64,000 nt of DNA from Evansella sp041820985 (lineage in GTDB: Bacteria > Bacillota > Bacilli > Bacillales > Salisediminibacteriaceae), in NCBI RefSeq assembly GCF_041820985.1, contig NZ_JBGUAU010000009.1:62001-126000 (forward strand), written 5' to 3'. The notes under the pieces are model-generated. The model ran no database searches. It saw only the letters and a program-made list of their open reading frames with translations, and was not told where the DNA came from. The translations under genes and the position numbers were made by a program. Every line of letters begins with the position of its first letter. The stretch's first letter is position 1. Below are positions 46,685 through 56,003 of this stretch, piece after piece.

Positions 46685-47770
46685 CGTTGTTAAAGATACG
46701 TTTCTACTCGCAACATAAAAAGCGATCAACACAGCTAAACATCCTGCTACTATTTTTCCCATCATCATTGGAAAAATCAAGTTTTGCTCCACCGACGCTG
46801 TAAAACCTAAATGCCCTCCTAAGACAAAAGCCCCACTTACAGCAAACGCGATATTTAGTAGTTTCCCTTTCTCATCCATAGAGGAAAGGAATTTAAACAT
46901 AGGAATACTATGGGCAAGTGAAGATATTAATCCTATTAACGCAAGCTCTGAAATCTCTATTTTTTTTGAAATAGGCTTTAACACTGGTTTTAACGATTTT
47001 TTCAAAAAGTGAACAAGAGGAAACGCCCCTGCTAATGCAATAGCAATAATTCCTACTATATAAATTCCCTCTGAGAGTGGCGTCATTCCTGGAATAACAG
47101 ATAGACCAGTTAATGCCTCGATAATACTCAATGCTAGTGCTATGGTAATAATAATTACTACTACTTTCCCCACAAGAACAAAGAGTTTAATCATTTGCTT
47201 CTGGAAAAAAACTAGTCCACCAATAATTACTAGAGAAAATATCGTCAGAGGAATTAACTGAAGCAATAAAAACGAAATTGGAAATCCTGCTATCATTCCA
47301 CCAATAAGAGCTCCAATTGGGATGGGGATGATTCCAACCAAAATCCCTTTTGCAAATATTGTCTCATCTTTTCTTTCAATAAGACTTAATGCTACTGGGA
47401 TGGTAAAAACAAAAGTTGGGCCTAGTAAAGTAGCAACAATTATTCCAGCAAATTGAGCAGCCATTTCCGTTTGTGCTAGTTCGATAGCAAGAGAATAGCC
47501 ACCCATATCAATGGCTAATAACATCCCTGGAAACATCGCAGGATCTGCCCCTATTAGTGAAAAAATAGGTGTTACTACGGGCCGAAGCAGTTCTGCTAAA
47601 ACAGGAGAAATGGAGATGATTCCCACCATGGCTAGTGCAATAGGACCCATTGCTGAAAATCCCTCTTCAAATGCCTTCCCGTATCCTTTCTTATTTCCTC
47701 TTATTCTATCAATTGCACCTATTACCATAAAGAATACTAAAATCCATATTACTGCTTCATTTATCCACAC
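46661..47770 (-). CDS. eutH: EutH family ethanolamine permease
   Basis: 369 residues with about 11 helices. AIDMGGYSLA and GGHLGFTASVEQNLI are EutH family signatures. EutH admits ethanolamine at low external pH or concentration. No eutBC or microcompartment genes are present in the window, so this is a solitary copy as in other bacilli. The GTG start has GGTG five nt upstream. It lies 19 nt behind the preceding gene, probably one operon. Confidence 0.88.
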   Translation of the reverse strand: MWINEAVIWILVFFMVIGAIDRIRGNKKGYGKAFEEGFSAMGPIALAMVGIISISPVLAELLRPVVTPIFSLIGADPAMFPGMLLAIDMGGYSLAIELAQTEMAAQFAGIIVATLLGPTFVFTIPVALSLIERKDETIFAKGILVGIIPIPIGALIGGMIAGFPISFLLLQLIPLTIFSLVIIGGLVFFQKQMIKLFVLVGKVVVIIITIALALSIIEALTGLSVIPGMTPLSEGIYIVGIIAIALAGAFPLVHFLKKSLKPVLKPISKKIEISELALIGLISSLAHSIPMFKFLSSMDEKGKLLNIAFAVSGAFVLGGHLGFTASVEQNLIFPMMMGKIVAGCLAVLIAFYVASRNVSLTTKKGVLKS

Positions 47771-47789
47771 AATTACACCAACGCCCTAT

Positions 47790-48242
47790 CTATTCCTTTA
47801 ACAATTCTTCACTAATTGCAGATAATCCAATTATCATAATTGCTTCCAATTCTTCTTCGGTTAAACGCTCCATCACAAGTTTCTCTAATTCCACTTGTTC
47901 CGCAACTGTTAAACCTCTTGCTGCTTTCGTTGTAATATCCTGAATCTCTCCTACGGAAAATCTACTCACAATGGTCTTCGTAGCTTCTTCTTTCGTAGTA
48001 AAAGGCATGTTTTTACTAAGTTCAGATGGCGTACTTCGATTAGTTAATGTCGAATTGCTCTGAAGTTCTTTCACTAAGTCCTTTACATATGGGTCTGACA
48101 GCATCTCCTTAACAACGTCCTCCGTGAGAAGTTCTTGTGACAGTTGATTTACCAACTCGTCCGATGCAAGAGATAAGACGTAACGATATCCCCCATAGAA
48201 AATAATAGCAACAACAAATAAAGTGATTATTAGTTTTTTCAT
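47790..48242 (-). CDS. Membrane-anchored protein of unknown function
   Basis: 150 residues: one N-terminal membrane helix or signal anchor (about 3-20) and a mostly helical, Glu/Leu-rich exterior domain. Internal LxxELxxE-like pattern (LSQELLTEDVVKEML; LTEEELEAIM). GGGTGAAAT precedes ATG. Cotranscribed with eutH. Not recognised. Confidence 0.7.
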   Translation of the reverse strand: MKKLIITLFVVAIIFYGGYRYVLSLASDELVNQLSQELLTEDVVKEMLSDPYVKDLVKELQSNSTLTNRSTPSELSKNMPFTTKEEATKTIVSRFSVGEIQDITTKAARGLTVAEQVELEKLVMERLTEEELEAIMIIGLSAISEELLKE

Positions 48243-48430
48243 ATTTCACCCTTCCCACACTAGTAAAAATTAGTACACATACTAATATGCGGATAAAATA
48301 ATTATATACAAGATTATTAGTGTAGTACATCAGAAATCTTAGTAAATCAGAGGGATTTTCCTACCATGCTTTGGTACTCGCTACCGATGTACCTAGCAGT
48401 TGCTTTTGATTCCACCTAGGTTATCAACAA

Positions 48431-48468
48431 AAAAGAAGTCAACAAGCTTTTTTTCAGTTGCTGACTTC
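48431..48468 (-). terminator. Terminator of the manganese catalase gene
   Basis: GAAGTCA/TGACTTC stem with further pairing; T6 follows on the minus strand. Confidence 0.8.
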
Positions 48469-48477
48469 CCATACATT

Positions 48478-49374
48478 TTATAGTCCTGCTTGACGTTGTA
48501 GTCTTTTAGCAATTTCCTGAAAATCTTCGTAAGAAACGCCAGGTGCAAATTCTTCAGGAATTTCTTCTAGATCAGGTACAGGTGCTCCTTGAGGTGTTCC
48601 GTGGATAACCTCTAATTTCCCACCGTCTTCTGGGTGTGTGCCTTTCCATATCTTTGCTACTTCCTGGTAATCTCTTGCACTAAATGTGTAGAGCTTACGA
48701 TGAACTCCTTCCGCTTCATATTTTCTTGCCTTTTCGAATTTTTTATTACTTAAGTTAGGTATTGGTACGAGCTTTGTAACGTCTGCTCCTGTTGCTACTT
48801 CCAATGCTTTTGCGTACGCAACAACATGAACACCACCACGAACGAGTAAGTACCCGATCATTTCCCTTGCTACTGGATTATCCGTCATTTCGTAAACTCG
48901 CATTTTATGTGTTCTTGCTCCACACTCCAAGAAAAAATTATGCAATAAATCAAGAACTAGGTTTCCACTAGTAAAAACATTGTTTCCTGTCCATGGATTT
49001 CCCATTGAGTCTGCTGGAAGTGCTGTTTGCGCGGATGCGATAAAATGATGGGAATTGCGCAGATCCTTGGCGTTTTGCATTGGTGTAATATCAGGATCAC
49101 CTGGGAATGTAGTGCCCTCAATCATCAAATTGATCGTGTTTGATACTAATTCTACATGACCAAATTCTTCTGCTGTAATACTTGCAATTAAATCGTAGAA
49201 CGGCCTTAATTTTCTTTTATTACGGAAATTAAAGGACTGAAACATATAATTATTTAATGTAGACATTTCACCATATTTCCCACCTAAAAGCTCTTGAACA
49301 GCCGCTGCACCATTTGCATCAGGACTTTTTGGTTTCGGTAAATCAATAAGCAGCTTATCAATTCGTGTAATCAA
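48478..49374 (-). CDS. Manganese (di-Mn) catalase family protein
   Basis: 298-residue ferritin-like four-helix protein, close to B. subtilis YjqC/YdbD. Candidate dimanganese ligands lie in GEMSTLNNYM, AEEFGHVELV, ECGARTHKM and GGVHVVAYAK. It would dismutate hydrogen peroxide and is often spore- or stress-associated. A TTG start (49374) has GGAGG eight nt upstream and gives MITRIDKLLIDLPKPK, as in relatives. Monocistronic. Confidence 0.9.
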   Translation of the reverse strand: MITRIDKLLIDLPKPKSPDANGAAAVQELLGGKYGEMSTLNNYMFQSFNFRNKRKLRPFYDLIASITAEEFGHVELVSNTINLMIEGTTFPGDPDITPMQNAKDLRNSHHFIASAQTALPADSMGNPWTGNNVFTSGNLVLDLLHNFFLECGARTHKMRVYEMTDNPVAREMIGYLLVRGGVHVVAYAKALEVATGADVTKLVPIPNLSNKKFEKARKYEAEGVHRKLYTFSARDYQEVAKIWKGTHPEDGGKLEVIHGTPQGAPVPDLEEIPEEFAPGVSYEDFQEIAKRLQRQAGL

Positions 49375-49649
49375 TTATTAAACCTCCAGTCTAGTAAAAT
49401 AAGTCCTTCTTATTTTGAGAAAAAAAGTTTCATTTCTCTCTGTTATTCGTTGAAGGCACTCCTTTTAATTGATATGTAGACTGTAGTTTGTCTTAATACA
49501 AAGTAATGCATCTTTTTCTTGGTTAGATTTAAAATAAGCATAAAATGCAGGAGTCCGCAATCTTTGGAGGTGGGGTTACGAACCAGCAACACACGAAATA
49601 TGGAGTGACTCTATAAGAAAATATTAAAGCTATGTTTTTCCACAGAGGG

Positions 49650-50492
49650 TTAGTTGTTTCGGATGCTTGCTATGATGGCTACAGTTAGAATTATCATAAT
49701 CCCTATTAATTCTTGCAGTGTGGGAATTTCATGAAATAGGATGATAGCGGCGATGATGCCGTAAACTGGTTCTAGTGAAGCTATCACACTTGCGGTCCGG
49801 ACATTTACTGTCTTTAAACTTTGGATAAATAGTACATGAGCGGCTCCTGTAAAGAGTATCCCAAGAAGGAGCATCAATAATATATCATGGAAAGATGGGT
49901 GTACGTGTATGAAAAAACCAATAGGAAGGAGACAAAGAAAAGCAAATAGGTTTTGATAAAATCCTATTTGGACACTTGAGTAATGACGGATCGTCTTGCG
50001 ATTAACAATAGACAATAGTGCAAACGTGAATGCTGAAAGTAAACCCCATAATGCGCCCTTAGTTATTTCATTTGAAATTGTTATTTCAGGTACAATAAAA
50101 AGAACTCCAATAAAGGAGAAAACCGCATACAGTAGACTTCTTCTTTGAAAAGATTCTTTTAAAAGTATTGGCTCTAAGAAACTTGCAAAAATAGGGAATG
50201 TAGCAAAGGTAACAAGTCCTACGGCTACAGAAGATAGTTGAATGGAGTGAAAAAAACTTACCCAATGTAATGCTAAGATGCCACCTATGATTAGAAAAAG
50301 CCCAACGTCTTTTCGAGTGCGAATAGCTACGCCCTTTCTCATTAACATAAGTATAAAAAGTAGGAAGAGTGATGCAAAGAATACTCTTCCTAGTACGATT
50401 ATTTGAGGTGGAAGAGAAATTAATATACCGAACAATCCTGATAAACCAAATAACAATACTGCGATATGTACAATAATTAGCTCTCGTTTCAT
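49650..50492 (-). CDS. EamA/DMT-family transporter
   Basis: 280 residues, ten helices in two EamA repeats: LGRVFFASLFLLFIL and TFATFPIFASFLEP in the first, GAAHVLFIQSLKTV and ASLEPVYGIIAAI in the second. GGCAGGAATTAAT precedes ATG. It lies 14 nt behind the PAS kinase gene and is probably cotranscribed, an odd pairing. Substrate unknown. Confidence 0.85.
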   Translation of the reverse strand: MKRELIIVHIAVLLFGLSGLFGILISLPPQIIVLGRVFFASLFLLFILMLMRKGVAIRTRKDVGLFLIIGGILALHWVSFFHSIQLSSVAVGLVTFATFPIFASFLEPILLKESFQRRSLLYAVFSFIGVLFIVPEITISNEITKGALWGLLSAFTFALLSIVNRKTIRHYSSVQIGFYQNLFAFLCLLPIGFFIHVHPSFHDILLMLLLGILFTGAAHVLFIQSLKTVNVRTASVIASLEPVYGIIAAIILFHEIPTLQELIGIMIILTVAIIASIRNN

Positions 50493-50506
50493 ATTAATTC
50501 CTGCCT

Positions 50507-52711
50507 CTACATCTCTGTTGGTTTATGGATGGTCGATGGTAACGCAACCATAAAGGTGGTTCCTTTCCCTTCTTCACTTTCAATAGTTATCATTCCTTTA
50601 TGATTTTCAATAATATTAAAACTTACTGCTAAACCTAATCCTGTTCCTTTATCTTTTGTAGTATAAAAAGGCTGTCCTATTTTTTCTAATTTATCATTTG
50701 GAATTCCATGCCCTTGATCAATGAAAAGGAGTGTAATATTATCTTTGTCTTGTTTCGTCTTTATCAAGATCTCTCCACCTTGTGGCATTGCTTCGATTCC
50801 ATTTTTAATTAAATTAATAAAAACTTGTTTTAATTGGTTTTCATCGCAATTTATAAATAGTACCTTCTCTGATTCTGTATAATGAATAATAACCCCTTTA
50901 AAATTTGCTTCTGTCTCAAGGAGTATAACAACCTGTTTTAAAATAGAATATACATTTTTCTTCTCGTACTTCATTGCTCTTGGTTTTGCTAATAATAACA
51001 ATTCACTCAAAATTATTTCAATCCGATTAAACTCAGAATTAATTACATCAAGAAATTGAGGTTTCAATTCGTACCCTTGCTGCATTAACTGTAAAAAGCC
51101 TTTAATCGATGTTAGTGGGTTACGAATCTCATGTGCAATTCCTGCTGCAAGTTGGCCCGCCATAGTTAGCTTTTCTGATTTTATCATCAGTTCTTCGGCT
51201 TTTTTTCTGTCCGTTATATCACGTGCGATTCCTAACACCATTTGTGCTTTACCAGCTTCGGTTTTTATAAACTTCATTGATCTTTCAAGCCAAACATAGT
51301 GACCCTTTTTATGACGAAAACGAATTCTTTCAACATCATTTCCATTAGATGGTTTGAGCCTCACATTTGAAATATCATCAGAATGAATAAAGTCTAACCT
51401 ATTTTTACCAATCATATCCGATGGTTCATAGCCCAGTACTTTCTTGACAGCAGGAGAAATATAATTAAATACACCTTCTACATTACTAAAGGTAATAACG
51501 TCTTGTGAATTGTCTGATATAAGCCTAAACAATTCTTCACTTCGTTTTAATTGATCTTGTCTCTTTTTCTCTAAGGTTACATCTTGTGACGTACCATATA
51601 TTTTGGTTATCTTTCCAAATTGGTCTAAGGATGGAACTCCTAAGGAAATGACATAACGAATCTCATTATTGGGTCGAACCACTCGGAATTGAGTATTCAA
51701 TGGTTCTCCATTTAACGTTTTATTTAATGTGTCTTTTACGTACTCTCTGTCGTCAGGATGAATCACTTTAAAGAAAGCGTCATATGTTAGTTTTTCATTG
51801 TAATTAGTAGATCCAACTATTTCATGAAATTTCTCTGACCAATATACTGAATTATCTAGTGTGTTCCATTCCCATGAACCCAGATTAGCAATTTCGACAG
51901 CTAGTTTTAAATTTTCTTCTACTTTTTTTCTAACAGTTTCGGTTACTTTCGTAGTTGTAATATCCTTAGCTATACCAAATATACCAACGACTTTATTGTT
52001 TGATATGATAGGAAAATTAGTGATATGGACATTGATGGCGCGGCCTGTTTTCGTGTTACAAGTAACTTCATAATTTTGGACTAACCCTTTTGAAGCATTG
52101 TAAAAATGAAATATTGCTTTTTCCACATCATTTTTATCAATTAGACTGTAAAAATTCATTTCAAGTACTTCATCTATACAGTATTCAAATATATTTTCAA
52201 AGCTACGATTTACCGTTTCATATCTCCCTTTAAAATTGAGTGAAAAGATGGCATCTGGATGATGATCAAATAGAGAACGATAATATTCCCTACTTTCGTC
52301 CATTGCATGTTTCACAACCGTGATGTCACGAAATTGTACGACTAAATTGTTATTAGACGGAGTTGCATTAACATTGAACCAAGTATCTAATGGCTCATAA
52401 TATCCCTTAAATTCAATGCTCTTATTTTGTTTTATTGCTTCATGAAAATTGGTATAAAAAGGCGGCTTCTTTAAGTCAGCAAACTCTACCCAAATACTTT
52501 TTCCTTGGAGGTCCTCTCTCTTTCTTCTAAGGAGTTTTTCAGCTGCGTGATTCACATAAGTGAAATTCCAATGTTCATCTAAAATGTAAAATGCATCAAG
52601 TAACTCATCGAAAAGCCTACTGTCCAATTGCTTAACTCTATTCCCAATATCATGTCTATCCTTCTTTAATTGCGCCTTAAGATATCTTGCTCTATAATAG
52701 TTACTTTTCAT
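50507..52711 (-). CDS. Multi-PAS sensor histidine kinase
   Basis: 734-residue soluble kinase with four PAS domains (about 35-140, 145-255, 265-385 and 390-505, several with PAC tails such as GIAKDIT and GIARDIT). H527 in AHEIRNPLTSIKGF is the phospho-acceptor, and the HATPase has NLIKNGIEAM, DQGHGI and GTGLGLAV. The architecture resembles the sporulation kinases KinA/KinE, so feeding the Spo0 phosphorelay is plausible but unproved. No response regulator adjoins it. AAAGGGTG precedes ATG by about ten nt. Confidence 0.88.
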   Translation of the reverse strand: MKSNYYRARYLKAQLKKDRHDIGNRVKQLDSRLFDELLDAFYILDEHWNFTYVNHAAEKLLRRKREDLQGKSIWVEFADLKKPPFYTNFHEAIKQNKSIEFKGYYEPLDTWFNVNATPSNNNLVVQFRDITVVKHAMDESREYYRSLFDHHPDAIFSLNFKGRYETVNRSFENIFEYCIDEVLEMNFYSLIDKNDVEKAIFHFYNASKGLVQNYEVTCNTKTGRAINVHITNFPIISNNKVVGIFGIAKDITTTKVTETVRKKVEENLKLAVEIANLGSWEWNTLDNSVYWSEKFHEIVGSTNYNEKLTYDAFFKVIHPDDREYVKDTLNKTLNGEPLNTQFRVVRPNNEIRYVISLGVPSLDQFGKITKIYGTSQDVTLEKKRQDQLKRSEELFRLISDNSQDVITFSNVEGVFNYISPAVKKVLGYEPSDMIGKNRLDFIHSDDISNVRLKPSNGNDVERIRFRHKKGHYVWLERSMKFIKTEAGKAQMVLGIARDITDRKKAEELMIKSEKLTMAGQLAAGIAHEIRNPLTSIKGFLQLMQQGYELKPQFLDVINSEFNRIEIILSELLLLAKPRAMKYEKKNVYSILKQVVILLETEANFKGVIIHYTESEKVLFINCDENQLKQVFINLIKNGIEAMPQGGEILIKTKQDKDNITLLFIDQGHGIPNDKLEKIGQPFYTTKDKGTGLGLAVSFNIIENHKGMITIESEEGKGTTFMVALPSTIHKPTEM

Positions 52712-52851
52712 TTATGTCATACACCCTTTAGAAAAATTTAGAATAATTCCTGATATGGTAAAGGTAGTTTGTTTCTGCTACTAAATGTGTTTGTACTTTA
52801 TCTATTTCAACACAAACCTACGCATTCCTCTTATGATATTCAAAAAATTGC

Positions 52852-52895
52852 CACGGGCCTGGTCCCTGAACAAAAGTTCAGGGACCAGGCCCGTG
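52852..52895. repeat. G+C-rich palindrome 1
   Basis: Perfect 20-bp stem closing an AAAA loop; the arm begins CACGGGCCTGGTCCCTGAAC. A minus-strand T run follows, so it can terminate transcription. It shares the CTGGTCCC/GGGACCAG core with the palindrome at 58539. The rest of 52712-52955 is AT-rich and empty. Confidence 0.85.
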
Positions 52896-52955
52896 AATTA
52901 TTTGTGTCATTATACATTTTTCATCTCTTTATCATTTAATATCTGTCCTTGCTCT

Positions 52956-53486
52956 TTAGAACAAGATCAATCCTATTCCTATTATTGCTCCACTTAAGAA
53001 TAGTATCCTTAAACTGAATCCCATTATGTCTCTTGCATTTAATCCTGCTATGGCTAATGCTGGTAATGCCCAGAATGGTTGAATCAAATTTGTCCATGCA
53101 TCTCCCCAAGCAACAGCCATCGCTGTTTTAGCTGAGCTTACACCTAATTCAGCACCAACGTTAGTTACTTTTTTCGCCAACTCCTTTGCAAACAAAGCTC
53201 CAATTACCAAGCCAAAGCCCCAATTTATCCAGCTCGCTACCAATGCAACCAATGTTACAATCACGATCGCTTGACCAGGACTTTTTGCGAAAGTGGCAAG
53301 CTTTTGGAGTATTCTTTTAAAAATCGGACTACTGGCAAGAACATATCCAGTAACTAAAATAAGTACCATTTACATGGCAAAAGCTAATAAATCCCAAAAG
53401 CCACCGCCCCAATATGAAACCATCACCATAGGGAAACTTGAAGTAATAAATTTATTGAGCATGAGAAAGGAAATTACTCGTAACAC
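52956..53486 (-). pseudogene. Decayed short-chain fatty acid transporter (AtoE family)
   Basis: Read as one frame, the remnant begins after an upstream TAA with PMVMVSYWGGGFWDLLAFAM, hits TAA (53370-53372) where relatives have Gln, and continues MVLILVTGYVLASSPIFKR. After GALFAKELAKKV, equivalent to E. coli AtoE near residue 130, it jumps to GAELGVSSAKTAMAVAWGD, equivalent to the last 65 residues. So about 240 residues are deleted in frame, and roughly the first 40 are missing. The C-terminus (QPFWALPALAIAGLNARDIM) is intact. Not functional. Confidence 0.88.
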
Positions 53487-53521
53487 TTACTTTTTATAAA
53501 AAGCAAATTAATGCAAAAAAA

Positions 53522-53564
53522 GACACAAAACCGTCACGTCCCAGACCGGTGACAGGTTTGTGTC
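53522..53564. repeat. Palindrome 2, probable sfsA terminator
   Basis: GACACAAA pairs with TTTGTGTC and the interior CCGTCAC with GTGACAGG, around TCCCAGACC. On the minus strand a T7 run follows, placing it as the sfsA terminator. It resembles the other two palindromes in the CAAA-flanked, TCCCAG/GACC-containing design. Confidence 0.75.
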
Positions 53565-53586
53565 GAAACATTATATCACTCCTTGT

Positions 53587-54312
53587 TTACTCAACCTCTA
53601 CTGGTATCTCCTCTAGAACTTGCATCCCTTCTATGGTCACACTACATCGGCAGGCTAATATATTTACTCCCGCTGATTTAGCTTCCCGTAATGCCTGTGC
53701 AAACTTGGGATCTATATGTACTGCTGGTTTGATTTTCGTGATGTCTTCTCGTTGAGTAACGAAAAGAAGACTTGTTTCCCATCCATCTTCTTTTGCTATT
53801 TGGCCTAATTCCAATACATGCTTTGCGCCTCTTTTTGTCACAGCGTCTGGAAATTGACCAATTCCATTAAGCAACAAAGAGACCCCTTTTACTTCTACGA
53901 CCATTTTCCTACCGCTATTCTTCTGTAGCAATAAGTCCCAGCGCGACTCGCCTTTGGGATATTCAGATCGTACATAATTCCACCCTTTAAATGTTTGTAT
54001 TACTTGCTCTCTCACTGCAATAATTGCTAATTTATTCGGCATCATCGAATTAACGGATACCCAGCCAGAAGCATCTTCACGCTCTACTATCACAACAGAA
54101 TACTTTGTTTTCCGCTTTGGATCATCATTTTCTTTCACATATAATGGTTTTCCTGGAATCAATAATTCCTTCAGTCTTCCAGGATCCGCCATATGTGCAT
54201 CCACAACGATATCTTTGTTATCTAACTTACACCTGACAATAAACCGATTAGGTCGCTCCACAAAATTTGCTTTAATCAGGTCACTTGGAAATGGAATACT
54301 TCTTTCATTCAT
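53587..54312 (-). CDS. sfsA: SfsA family protein (sugar fermentation stimulation)
   Basis: 241 residues. The N-terminal domain holds FVERPNRFIVRC and the DAHMADPGRLKELL stretch with nucleic-acid-binding fold; the C-terminal nuclease-like half has SRWDLLL and EVKGVSLL. The precise activity is unsettled. I prefer ATG 54312, with AGGGG about 11 nt upstream, over a TTG three codons earlier that lies too close. Confidence 0.9.
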   Translation of the reverse strand: MNERSIPFPSDLIKANFVERPNRFIVRCKLDNKDIVVDAHMADPGRLKELLIPGKPLYVKENDDPKRKTKYSVVIVEREDASGWVSVNSMMPNKLAIIAVREQVIQTFKGWNYVRSEYPKGESRWDLLLQKNSGRKMVVEVKGVSLLLNGIGQFPDAVTKRGAKHVLELGQIAKEDGWETSLLFVTQREDITKIKPAVHIDPKFAQALREAKSAGVNILACRCSVTIEGMQVLEEIPVEVE

Positions 54313-54341
54313 AACAAACAAATCCCCTAACTAGTCACATT

Positions 54342-54905
54342 TTAATCCACAACTTCCACGATCAAACTCGTGGAATAAATGTGATCTTCTCTTTGTTCTT
54401 GCTCATTTTGGGTGAAAAAATTAGTGGTTACTTCTATTTCATATTCGCCAACAGGAAAGCCTTGAAGATCAATAAACTCCTTCAGAAACTCCTCACTTTC
54501 CTCATCACTTCCATTAGAATGGGCTTCTTTCTTATCATAAACTTCGCTATACCAACTGTTTCGCTCTAATTCAGTAGTGAAAGATGGCATTTCTACTTTT
54601 TTATATGGTAGATGGATACCTCTTGTATTTTCACGAATATCAAATAAGAACAGTGACTCTCCAAGTTGAATGCTCGTTTTCTCTTTCTCTCCAATATACT
54701 TCACTTTTGCTTCCATGCGTACTTCATCCCCAACTTCATACACTATTTTATCCGAAACGAGACGCAAAATATAATCTCCTGCTGCTGTTTCGCTAACTAT
54801 TGTATCCGTAGCAAAGCTCCCCATTGTTTCGTTCAAAGAATCTTTGTTATTGCATCCTGTCAGAAAAAATAGAATTAGTAACATATATAAAATGTATGTT
54901 TTCAA
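54342..54905 (-). CDS. Putative lipoprotein of unknown function
   Basis: 187 residues from a TTG start (54905), giving a typical lipoprotein signal MKTYILYMLLILFFLTGC with lipobox LTGC and Cys18. A GTG 21 codons earlier would add a non-signal-like extension. The mature part is beta-rich (about 45-185), resembling an Ig-like or copper-resistance-type domain, with an acidic segment DEESEEFLKEF. The family is not recognised. 20 nt upstream of sfsA's ribosome region, so possibly the same operon. Confidence 0.65.
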   Translation of the reverse strand: MKTYILYMLLILFFLTGCNNKDSLNETMGSFATDTIVSETAAGDYILRLVSDKIVYEVGDEVRMEAKVKYIGEKEKTSIQLGESLFLFDIRENTRGIHLPYKKVEMPSFTTELERNSWYSEVYDKKEAHSNGSDEESEEFLKEFIDLQGFPVGEYEIEVTTNFFTQNEQEQREDHIYSTSLIVEVVD

Positions 54906-55057
54906 TGTTGTGTACCCACTTTCTTTTTGTAGAAGCAATATCTTACCTCTTATGTTTCTTACAATCACTTCTATTGTTTGTAAACATACTTACTTTTTAC
55001 TCCATAATAAAAAGGAAATGTCGAAATATGATTTCTCAACAATTCCCTTCTACTTTT

Positions 55058-55372
55058 TTACTTAAACTTCACTGCAGTTCCATATACCAATATTTCAGAG
55101 CTACCATTCATAATGGAGGAGGAGGAGTAACGTATGTTTATAATTGCGTCAGCACCCAGTTTCTCGGCTTGCTCCTTCATTTCTTTTTCTGCAATGGCGC
55201 GAGACTCACGAAACATCTCTTCGTATTCCACCATTTTTCCACCAACTATACCTCGAAGTTTTCCTACAATATCCTTCCCGATATGCTTTGCTTGAACCGT
55301 ATTACCAGAAACAATTCCTAACGCCTTTTCAACTTCAAAACCGGGTAATGATTCCGTATTAACCATAATCAT
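55058..55372 (-). CDS. UPF0145 (YbjQ-like) protein
   Basis: 104 residues forming the small YbjQ/dodecin-like oligomeric fold. Family marks are ALGIVSGNTVQAKHIGKDI, the helix around AIAEKEMKEQAEKLGADAII and the final GTAVKF. I start at ATG 55372, with GGGGA eight nt upstream; the ATG five codons earlier is only two nt from AAGGA. Function unknown; suggested heavy-metal binding in the family is unproved. Confidence 0.85.
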   Translation of the reverse strand: MIMVNTESLPGFEVEKALGIVSGNTVQAKHIGKDIVGKLRGIVGGKMVEYEEMFRESRAIAEKEMKEQAEKLGADAIINIRYSSSSIMNGSSEILVYGTAVKFK

Positions 55373-55557
55373 ATCAAGATTCCCCATTTCCTTTTTAATA
55401 ACTAGTTATACGTTTTGCTTTTGAAACAAGTTTCATACTACTCACTATTTTTTTGACAGGTGGAGTACATACTAGCTATGTTCCATTAGAAAATTGCAAC
55501 CTTTGTTTACCCTATGTATAATTAAAATAAGAATAGTCGGATAAGAGGGGGGAAACT

Positions 55558-55800
55558 ATGTTTAATTTAAACAAAATTAATAAAGAAAAAAAGGTAGAGT
55601 ATGTCATCGTTGCGATTATTTTTGCGATTTCCATCATCGTAGGAATTGCTGTTGGAAGTAATACAGAGTGGTTTAGGCCGCAATTTTACTCTGGAGGATA
55701 TATGGCAGGCTCCTTGGTAACATGTCTCGCATTGTTTTCCATATATCAGTTCGTGAACTTTATACTTTCATTTGTAAATAAAAAGAAGACGGCAGAGTAA
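55558..55800 (+). CDS. Small two-helix membrane protein, 80 residues
   Basis: Lys-rich N-terminus, helix about 15-34, a loop with WFRPQFYSGGYM, helix about 47-69, then a basic tail NKKKTAE. GAGGGGGGAAACT before ATG is a strong ribosome site. Family not recognised. Monocistronic. Confidence 0.7.
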   Translation: MFNLNKINKEKKVEYVIVAIIFAISIIVGIAVGSNTEWFRPQFYSGGYMAGSLVTCLALFSIYQFVNFILSFVNKKKTAE

Positions 55801-55814
55801 ATCATTCTCTAAGG

Positions 55815-55935
55815 AAGCCTCCAAGCAAGTGAAATTTACACCTTGGCGAATGGAATACAAACCCACAAAGTTAATAACACTAGATACGTTTAGCTACCAC
55901 GAACTCGCGTACTTTCAGGATAGACATTATAGTAA
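55815..55935 (+). repeat. GCGAATGGAA repeat family, further copy
   Basis: CAAGCAAGTGAAATTTACACC, CTTGGCGAATGGAATAC, CACAAAGTTAATAACACTAG and CGCGTACTTTC align with 34330-34445 and with the reverse complement of 10722-10970. Confidence 0.65.
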
Positions 55936-55958
55936 GTAAAAATTTGCACCATAAAAAA

Positions 55959-55995
55959 AAGGATCTAAAGAGTTATTCACACTCTCTAGATCCTT
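55959..55995 (-). terminator. Terminator of typA
   Basis: AAGGATCTA-AGAGT pairs with ACTCT-TAGATCCTT with one mismatch; the A8 on the plus strand gives a T run on the minus strand. Confidence 0.88.
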
Positions 55996-56003
55996 TCTTA
56001 TAA

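Noticed and set aside
54824..55321. 165-codon plus-strand frame
   Set aside because: It overlaps the UPF0145 gene and the lipoprotein 5' region on the other strand and has low-complexity Phe/Leu/Cys composition typical of an antisense shadow.
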